Shown here: positions 57,345-64,000 of the stretch, in pieces
Layout: each line of letters opens with the position of its first letter
Numbering within the stretch: position 1 is the stretch's first letter
Source: Pyrus communis
Taxonomy: Eukaryota > Streptophyta > Magnoliopsida > Rosales > Rosaceae
Assembly: GCF_963583255.1 (NCBI RefSeq)
Contig: NC_084819.1
Coordinates: 6,222,501-6,286,500 of the forward strand
Direction: 5' to 3'
DNA length: 64,000 nt
Program-made: the position numbers and the translations under genes
Notes under the pieces: model-generated
What the model saw: the letters and a program-made list of their open reading frames with translations, nothing else
The model's database searches: none
What the model was told of the DNA's origin: nothing

Positions 57345-57945
57345 AGATTTCATTAATACAAACATAACGAGCACAAGATGGTGCCAATGGGTACATATTC
57401 TTGAGTGATCATTTTCCTAATCTGAAGGTCGTATCGAACAATTAACAATAAAAGCAAACACCTATGCGGCCACCAAACCACTACAATAACTATTAGACAC
57501 TGGTGCAAATATACCACAAAGATGATGACAAATGCCTGCATCCATAGCCCACACAAAGCCACCACTGAACAGCGAGGCCACAAAATTCGGCTAAGCGAGC
57601 ACAAAACTACCAGGTGGACAATACAAAAACACCAAAAATACTAAAATCTACGCCCAGAAAGGTCGACACCGAGGGCGAAGAGAGAGTGAAAGGGAGAAGA
57701 AGGGAGCTAGTGATTATGGGGGAGGATTGTGGAGGGGAAAACTCACGGGAGGAGTGTGTGATGTACGTGAAGAAGGAGAGGAGGCTGAGGAGAAGAGGGG
57801 AGAGGGCTTTCACCGACCCTAGCCAGAGCAAGGGGTCGTTCTTGGAGGCACCAGATCTAGGGGTCGTTGTTGGAGGCACCAGATCTAGGGTTTGGGTTGG
57901 TGGGCAAGAGGGTAGTGTTGAGAATAAATCTCACGTGTAAAGCCC
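57345..57945 (-). mobile_element. Possible internally deleted LINE or retroposed sequence
   Basis: On minus a CT-rich, leader-like start (CCTCTTCTCCTCAGCCTCC) precedes a non-coding middle and ends TTATGTTTGTATTAATGAAATC, which resembles a plant L1 3' end. Two 29-bp repeats (TCGTTNTTGGAGGCACCAGA on plus) lie at about 57834-57890. No reverse transcriptase is present. The assignment is tentative. Confidence 0.35.
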
Positions 57946-58053
57946 AAGCGTCACGCATGTTTCACGTCTTCCTGTTTGTGTTGCCCACATGTTAGGCTTG
58001 AAAATGCGAGGGCGTGTTGAGAATGAACCTCACATTGATGGGAGAAGAGACCT

Positions 58054-59582
58054 TGTGAGACCATGATTTTCTAAGCCCAAGACACCTGACACTTAAGAGT
58101 GGCTAAAAGGATTGAAAAGCCCTTGAAGTGAGATCAGAGGTACATGTGTATTCTGGATCAGATAACCACATGCCAAGATAGTCCGGCACGGATGCATTAG
58201 CTCTAAACTCATTACTTATCTCCCAAGTAAGGAAACCCTAATTCAAGTCAAATTAGGATATCTTGGGATTATGCAACGTAATCATAATCCTATGAGGATT
58301 GGATATCTTATTCAAGATTCCCTCCTAGATAGTCTCCTGATATAATTGGGATTGTGTCTCCCAAGACCTTTGTAAATACCAAGGTTCTAAAAAACGCTAG
58401 GAGCTAGTCGGGCGGCGGGCTAGCGCCTAGCCTCTAGACGGCTAGGCGGATTTAGGTAAATTTATTGTATATCTTGTAAATAAGCGCATATTGTCTCTTA
58501 CAAAAAATTATACTTGTATGAAATACATGAATAAGATAATAAAAGAATGATAAATTACAAAAAAAGTATCAAACAATGTCTCTCCAATAGATAGGATTTT
58601 TTTTATTTTTTAATGAATTAGATGGCATAAGATGAAAGTTCATATGACAATAAATATGTATAATAAATATTTTTTTAAAGATTATTTATTATATAGTGAA
58701 TGGACTTAAAAAAAAAGTAATGGTGTAAATGTTGTGATTTGTAGAATGTAAAATGGGAGGTGGGGAACACTGCATCAAAAAAGGATGTGGGGCACACCAC
58801 ACAATATTCAATGTCTATTAGGATTAGAAGTTAATTAATTTAAAAATAAAAAAATAAAACAAAAAGTGGAGTGGTTTGTGACTTATGTTTGTCACGTGGG
58901 GGAGTGGGAAGAGAGAGAAACTCATTTATTCTATCTTCTTCTTCTTCCTTTTGTCTTCTTCTTCCTTTCATCTTCTTGAAATGCAGAAGGTAGAACCAGA
59001 ACAAGAACCCAGCTCTCTGCAACGACAAAATGTCTAAAACGCCCAAACCCCCTAGGTCATTGAGTCACTCACCTAGGTCGCCCAAGCACTGCCTAAGCTG
59101 CCTCCGCGCCCGCCTAATCCTCTTGCCGTTTTTTCTCCCGATTATGGGCTAATCGGAGCAACTGGCCACCTTGTAGCGCCTAGGCGGCCGCTTAGGCCGA
59201 TTTTTAGAACACTGGTAAATACCCTAGCCTAAGTATTATTCTCTCTTAAGTTTGTTATGATCCAAGACTCAATCTCTACAAGGGATGCACATATTCTCTC
59301 TACACGCCGTTCGTCTACACATAGAAATGGATGAGCATCTCCTCCACGTCTAAGCCAATGCACCTTTGCCAAGGATGTATTTTGATGTAGCACACATTAT
59401 ACATACTCCTTTCTTAGAACTACACCAGAGATTTCCATCCCCGCAGATATGTAGGCAGTCCCATCTGGATCAATCAACACCCCCCGCCCCCCAAAAAAAA
59501 AAATTCAACCCCATTCTCCCTTCGCATGAGTTAAAGGGAAATTCCGCCTCCAGCCGTGGACGTGCACGACTTTGGTTGAAAA
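58054..59582 (+). repeat. 5' LTR, interrupted by a hAT insertion
   Basis: About 694 bp once the 835-bp insertion at 58380-59214 is discounted, close to the 717-bp 3' LTR. The inner end is approximate. Confidence 0.75.
58380..59214. mobile_element. hAT element nested in the LTR (835 bp)
   Basis: Starts CAAGGTTCTAAAAAACGCTAGG and ends CGATTTTTAGAACACTG, which reads CAGTGTTCTAAAAATCG in reverse: a hAT-type inverted terminus. The 8-bp GTAAATAC is duplicated perfectly at 58372-58379 and 59215-59222. The intact 3' LTR has ACAAATACC at the matching site without any insert, showing the empty form. No transposase is encoded. Confidence 0.93.
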
Positions 59583-62507
59583 AATTGATGCTTTCATTGA
59601 GATATGAACTCATATTCCTTTGACACACAACCTCTACCAGGACTAACGATGAAAGCCTAAAAATCCCAATGGAGCTTTGATTAATGCTCCATGAAATGAA
59701 GCAAGGGCTCTTTTCCCACATAGCGTTCTGCTACGTATTATGGCTAAGTCTTTAATTCTTACCTTTTGTAGTGAAAGATTTTTGTTTTACATAGTATTGT
59801 TATGAAGTTTGTGGCTTGGGTCTGGTTGCCAAACGAGCAAGTTTTTAATTTTTTATTTATTCAACTAAATATTTCTGTTTTCTTCAAGAGGATCTTCTTG
59901 TGCATAGAAATTGAATGATAAGCCTAGGCAATCCTAGACTCCTGGGCCAACATGATAGGAGGCAAAGGCAGGTTTGGCTCTGTGCGGACCAACACCTCAT
60001 CACATAACCAACTCGTAGACCTCTTGTCTGAAGTCTACAATTAGCTTTCATGAGTGTGGCAATGAAGCGTGGACACCATGCCATTCTCCACAAGCTAAAG
60101 TGCAAGTATTGGTTAATTCGAAGGACATGAAAGGTGTGTTGGCAACTGTAGAGCAATGAGGGACTTATCCCAAGAACATGAAAAGTGTCTGTAACTGTAG
60201 ACCCCCTAAGCATAGTTTCAACGCGGAACATGAACCAACTCTTGTGCGGAGTAAAAGGCTATCAACAATTTGCCTATGCACATCAGTCCACTTCATGGAC
60301 TAAACTGGAATTCCTCAAACATAATTGGACATAGAGGCTTATGTCGTTGGAAAGCTACCAATAGCTTTCTATATCATTTTCCAGCTTATGATTCTAGTCC
60401 CTAGTGAAGAAATATTGTCATTTAACTATAAGTAGCACAAGCAAAGATTTTCTATGGATTTGCATAGTTCACCTTTTCAAGTTCAAACTGCGGTGTGGAA
60501 AATAACTCGAAGGCCCATCTGTCAAGTGAACAACCTTGGCACAAGCTATGGTGGTGCTCCAAGAGATAAGTACCTTTGATTACTTAATTGTATACATAAT
60601 TAAATGTCGAATTTTACATGATTTAAAGATCTCATACAAAGATTGGGGCATGGAATCATAATGAGCCGTGCGCATAAGTTACACTTTAACTTGAGTTAGC
60701 CTCAATCATGTGTGGCTCCCACCAAATCAACCTCTGATTGGTTCAATTCTATATTCCATCAATCCACCACAAGCAAGTTAGCTTGGTCAAAGAAATAATG
60801 TCATATGGAATGAATCAGGCACGTAGCATGGTCTAACATCGGGAATTGCATATTTAGAATAGAAACTTCAAATCACAGAATGATCTTTTCAGATTGTCGC
60901 TACAGATGACCTAAGGAATGTGAATCCTTGCCACCTAACAAGTCTCATCCCTTCTTGCATGAATGTGCATGTTTTGCTCCTCGCATGACTTTGTTCTTTC
61001 TTACATCATCTTTTTGCCGTACACAGCATCCCTCAATGTCCCAAATATCACACAGCTTTGAAACTTTGCAGTAGTGCAAGTATAAAAATTCAAAGTAATA
61101 ATGTCATAGGAGTCTCGTGTGATAAAGCCTATTCCATGATGTTCCGGTTACCAGCTTGGGAAACTCGAGTCATATTAAGCGTGGTTACGTTAGGCGAACT
61201 ATGAACATTGGAAGATAGCCTTGTTGTCCGGAAGCTTACAGTGCACCATCTGGCTTTTGTAAAGTTTATGCAACCTAAGAATTGTGGGTTACACACTCAA
61301 ACCTGAAGTATGAATACTTCTATCCAGGATCATGTACTAAGTTAAGTACATTTTGCAGCGATCTTGTGCCTAAAGTAGGTCCAAATGAGGCATCTAAATT
61401 AGGAAATCCTCTAGTGGAATTTTATTCCAGTGGAGCTTGATTCCAGGCAGTAGCTTAGCAAAGTCAGCTAAGTGTAATATGATAAAAAACACTTAGGTTT
61501 GACTCATATAGAGTATGTCATTCTGAAGGTTTTTTCAATCCCACGTGCAAGTGACCAAGCCCCCAATGAACTTTTGATTCAAGATTCATTACAGGCAAAC
61601 ATGTAATTTGGGCTGGAAAGGAAACTCCTTGGTTACAAGTTGCTATTATTAAAATCCTCAGACCTAGAATGGGGCAAAGTTAAAGAACAAACAGAATCAA
61701 AGTCATGGTCAACCTCTTTTACAACACTTAGATTAATCTTTTGTAAGTGTTAAAACAATCATCATTACTTAACCAACAAGGTTATTGAAACATATCCAAT
61801 TGACATCAAGATCTGGAGGTCATTTTGAACAAGACTTGTCACTTTCTCATCCTTAATCCGATTAATGCATCAAAGAAAGTTTCGGAGTAAGAGATTTTTC
61901 GTGGGCCTTAGACTTGGTGTTGGAGGAAGGTGGTACTTTGATTGTCTCAGTGGAAATCTTTATAAACTTTTATAAGTTTATGGATAACTTTTTTTTTTTC
62001 AATGTTATCAAGCGGGTCTGAAGCTACCTAAGTCTACAAACTTATTTGTGTTTGACTCCGCCACCTATTAACTCTGAATATATTATTAGATTAAACTATA
62101 TTCTATTAAAGGGAAGCAAATGATGACAAGCTCTTAAGTATTTTACTCTAACAAGATTAAAGGCTTGAGTGAAATAAACTTATCAAAATATCTCTAAAAG
62201 CATCTAAGTCCTAGGGACAAATAAAAAACGGTGCATTCCACCTAGCATTCAGCTTTTTAGCTATGCATTTGAAACTCCGCCCAGGGCTCTACAATATGGT
62301 TCGGAACTCTGAAAGATCAGATCTTTGAGAGATAAGCAAGCGGGACTAGTTGGACTTGGCTAGCTCTGGATCATTAAGTTGTTGAAGTTCGAAGGTCATT
62401 CCGGTGTGTATTATAGAAAAGGTCATTTTGGAATGATTTGCTCGTGTCCATTGGTAACTATCCATCTTTGAGCTGAACACACTCTCAGAAGTATAGCTAG
62501 AGGCATT
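59583..62507. other. Interior of the non-autonomous LTR element
   Basis: About 2.9 kb without recognised proteins on either strand; open frames are short. It includes TTGATGCTTTCATTGAGA just inside the 5' LTR as a probable primer-site leader. Confidence 0.55.
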
Positions 62508-63224
62508 TGTGGGACCATAATTTTTTGGTGGCACGCAGGGTAGTTAGAATGACCGGAAAAACCCTCAGTGAGATTAGAGCTCCATGGGTATTCCAGATCG
62601 GATTACCATAGGCCAAGGGAGTCCGGCACAACTCCATTAGCTCTAAGCACATTAAAGATATCACTTGTCTCTCAAGTAAGGAAACCGTAATTCAAGTTAA
62701 AATTAGGATACCTTGGGATTGGACAACGTAATCATAATCTTAAGAGGATTGTATATCTTGTCCTAAATTCTTTCCTAGATAGTCTTCCGATTTAATTAGG
62801 ATTGCGCCTTTCAAGATCTCTACAAATACCTTAGTTTGGGTATTTATCTCTCTTAGTCTTTTGTGATCCAAGACCCTCTCTAACATCTCCAAGGAACTTT
62901 GATGACACAATAAACTCATTCTCTACAAGGGATGTATATATACTCTCTACGTTCGTCTTCGCGTAGACATGGAGGAGCATTTCCTACGCACCTAATGCAA
63001 GGCACATTCGATGAGGATATATTCCGATGTAGCACACATCATACATGTTCCTTTCTTAGAACTACACTAGTGATTTGACTCTCCATGCTCAGAGATATGT
63101 AGACAATCTGATCTGGATTCAGTCACACCACCCAATCAACCTCATTCTCTCCATGTCAGAGTTCATGGGCAATTCCGACTACATTACGCTTCCATCTGTG
63201 GATATGCATGATTTGGTTCCAACA
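62508..63224 (+). repeat. 3' LTR of the non-autonomous element
   Basis: 717 bp, TGTGGGACC to GGTTCCAACA, uninterrupted; the partner of the LTR at 58054. Confidence 0.8.
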
Positions 63225-64000
63225 AACCTTGCATGAGCTTATAAATAAGTTAGACTACTCCTTATATTGTCAATTGATTTTATGATGAAACCTCAACTTT
63301 CTTCAATAAGGGTTTCAAAAGAGAGATATTGAAGCTGACTTTATTCACCTTTTGTAGTTTACATAATAGGTCACCAATTAAGTGTACTTGATATAGCAAT
63401 CATTTCGGATAGGAGAGGAAAAAAATATATAATTAGTAGTTCTAAATGTCAAACGTTTAAGTTATATATGTTTTATTTGTTGAAAGTGTGAATCTCAAGA
63501 TAGGAATAAAAGCACACCACAAAGTAGTGCACAATTGTCTTATTAAATTTCCTTATTAACAGTAGGATTTGTCAATTGTAGTATATGAAAATAAGGGTCT
63601 TTCCCTCAGAAGATTGAAACTTAACTACTTAAAGTATCACAAAAACTGGGCTGCTGTTCCTACTGACTAGCCACCGAAAAATAATTATTAGACTAAATTA
63701 CACTTAACTAAATTCAATGAAATTTTATATGTAGGTACTAAACACACAGAGGTACTCACACATTTATTTGAGATTTTTGGAGTTGATTTGCTATTTTAAT
63801 TAAATCCAACAAAAATAGAACAACAACAATGATAAAATAACGAAAACAAAGTTTAGTCACAAATTAAGAAAATGAGTTAAGGGTAGTGCAACGAAAACAA
63901 AGTTGAGTCACAAATTAAGAAAATGAGTTAGGGGTAGTGCTATCTACCACCAAATAATCATGCAAACGTGTAATGTTTCGTTAGAATTCCTTCTATTTCC
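63225..64000. other. AT-rich non-coding end of window
   Basis: No exon of the MADS gene was recognised. A 51-bp tandem duplication lies at 63841-63940 (core ACAAATTAAGAAAATGAGTT). Confidence 0.5.

Larger units (their letters stand above)
58054..63224 (+). mobile_element. Non-autonomous LTR retrotransposon (no pol)
   Basis: The 5' LTR (58054 to about 59582, split by a hAT insertion) and 3' LTR (62508-63224) share TGTGRGACCAT at the start, then GTCCGGCACRR, AGGAAACC, CAACGTAATCATAATC and GTAGCACACAT. Flanks GACCT (58049-58053) and AACCT (63225-63229) are a 5-bp target duplication with one mismatch. The leader after the 5' LTR, TTGATGCTTTCATTGAGAT, is almost that of the Tat-like element at 39973. 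The interior has no recognisable gag or pol. Confidence 0.75.

Noticed and set aside
57614..57940. 108-codon plus-strand frame rich in Arg and Glu
   Set aside because: Antisense reading of a CT-rich leader-like stretch of a probable retroposed sequence.
1..64000. An undescribed multi-gene system
   Set aside because: The recognised genes belong to unrelated known families, and the remaining signal is explained by layered transposons and simple repeats.

Overview
This window is nuclear DNA of a flowering plant: spliced eudicot-type genes separated by long AT-rich, transposon-filled intergenic DNA. Protein resemblance and a MITE at 1537-1690 that looks like a common apple/pear family suggest Rosaceae, possibly Maleae. 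That placement is an inference from remembered resemblance, not a search.

Four host genes look real. (1) The 5' exon of a phospholipase D (gamma-like C2 domain) lies on the minus strand at the left edge, 1-703, and runs out of the window. (2) A complete class II KNOX homeobox gene of KNAT7 type is on the minus strand (17243-22801, five exons, 288 aa). (3) A complete MINDY-family deubiquitinase is on the minus strand (29979-36630, twelve exons, 718 aa), with both ubiquitin-binding helices and a C-terminal CaaX-like tail. (4) A MIKC MADS-box gene of the SOC1/TM3 clade is on the plus strand (52764-57225, exons 1-4 only). Its later exons are not visible in the remaining 6.8 kb, which is filled by nested transposons. 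A broken BASS-type sodium/metabolite transporter gene (45771-46753) is a fifth, decayed gene.

The rest is mostly mobile DNA in layers. From 1.5 to 17 kb: a MITE, an old LTR copy split by a 2.8-kb solo LTR with a 5-bp target duplication, a decayed PIF/Harbinger transposon with both of its genes, a minus-strand Tat-lineage Ty3/gypsy element (pol remnants, polypurine tract and 3' LTR, whose end cuts the Harbinger transposase), a copia LTR piece and another LTR. KNAT7 intron 2 carries a MITE-like element with an RTE-type LINE fragment inside it. Around 25-29 kb there is a three-copy ~400-bp tandem array, a foldback element and a small hAT element. From 37.7 to 45.1 kb: a Mutator-type MITE, two Ale-like copia LTRs in opposite orientation, a gag-only Tat-like LTR element with both LTRs, and a SINE-like unit. 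From 58 to 63.2 kb: a non-autonomous LTR element whose 5' LTR holds an 835-bp hAT insertion with a perfect 8-bp target duplication.

The host genes belong to unrelated pathways (lipid signalling, cell-wall transcription control, ubiquitin editing, flowering control), so there is no operon-like logic. I looked for an undescribed system and do not see convincing evidence of one. The best leads are the truncated MADS gene beside the nested insertions, the CaaX-like deubiquitinase tail, and the well-delimited nested transposons.
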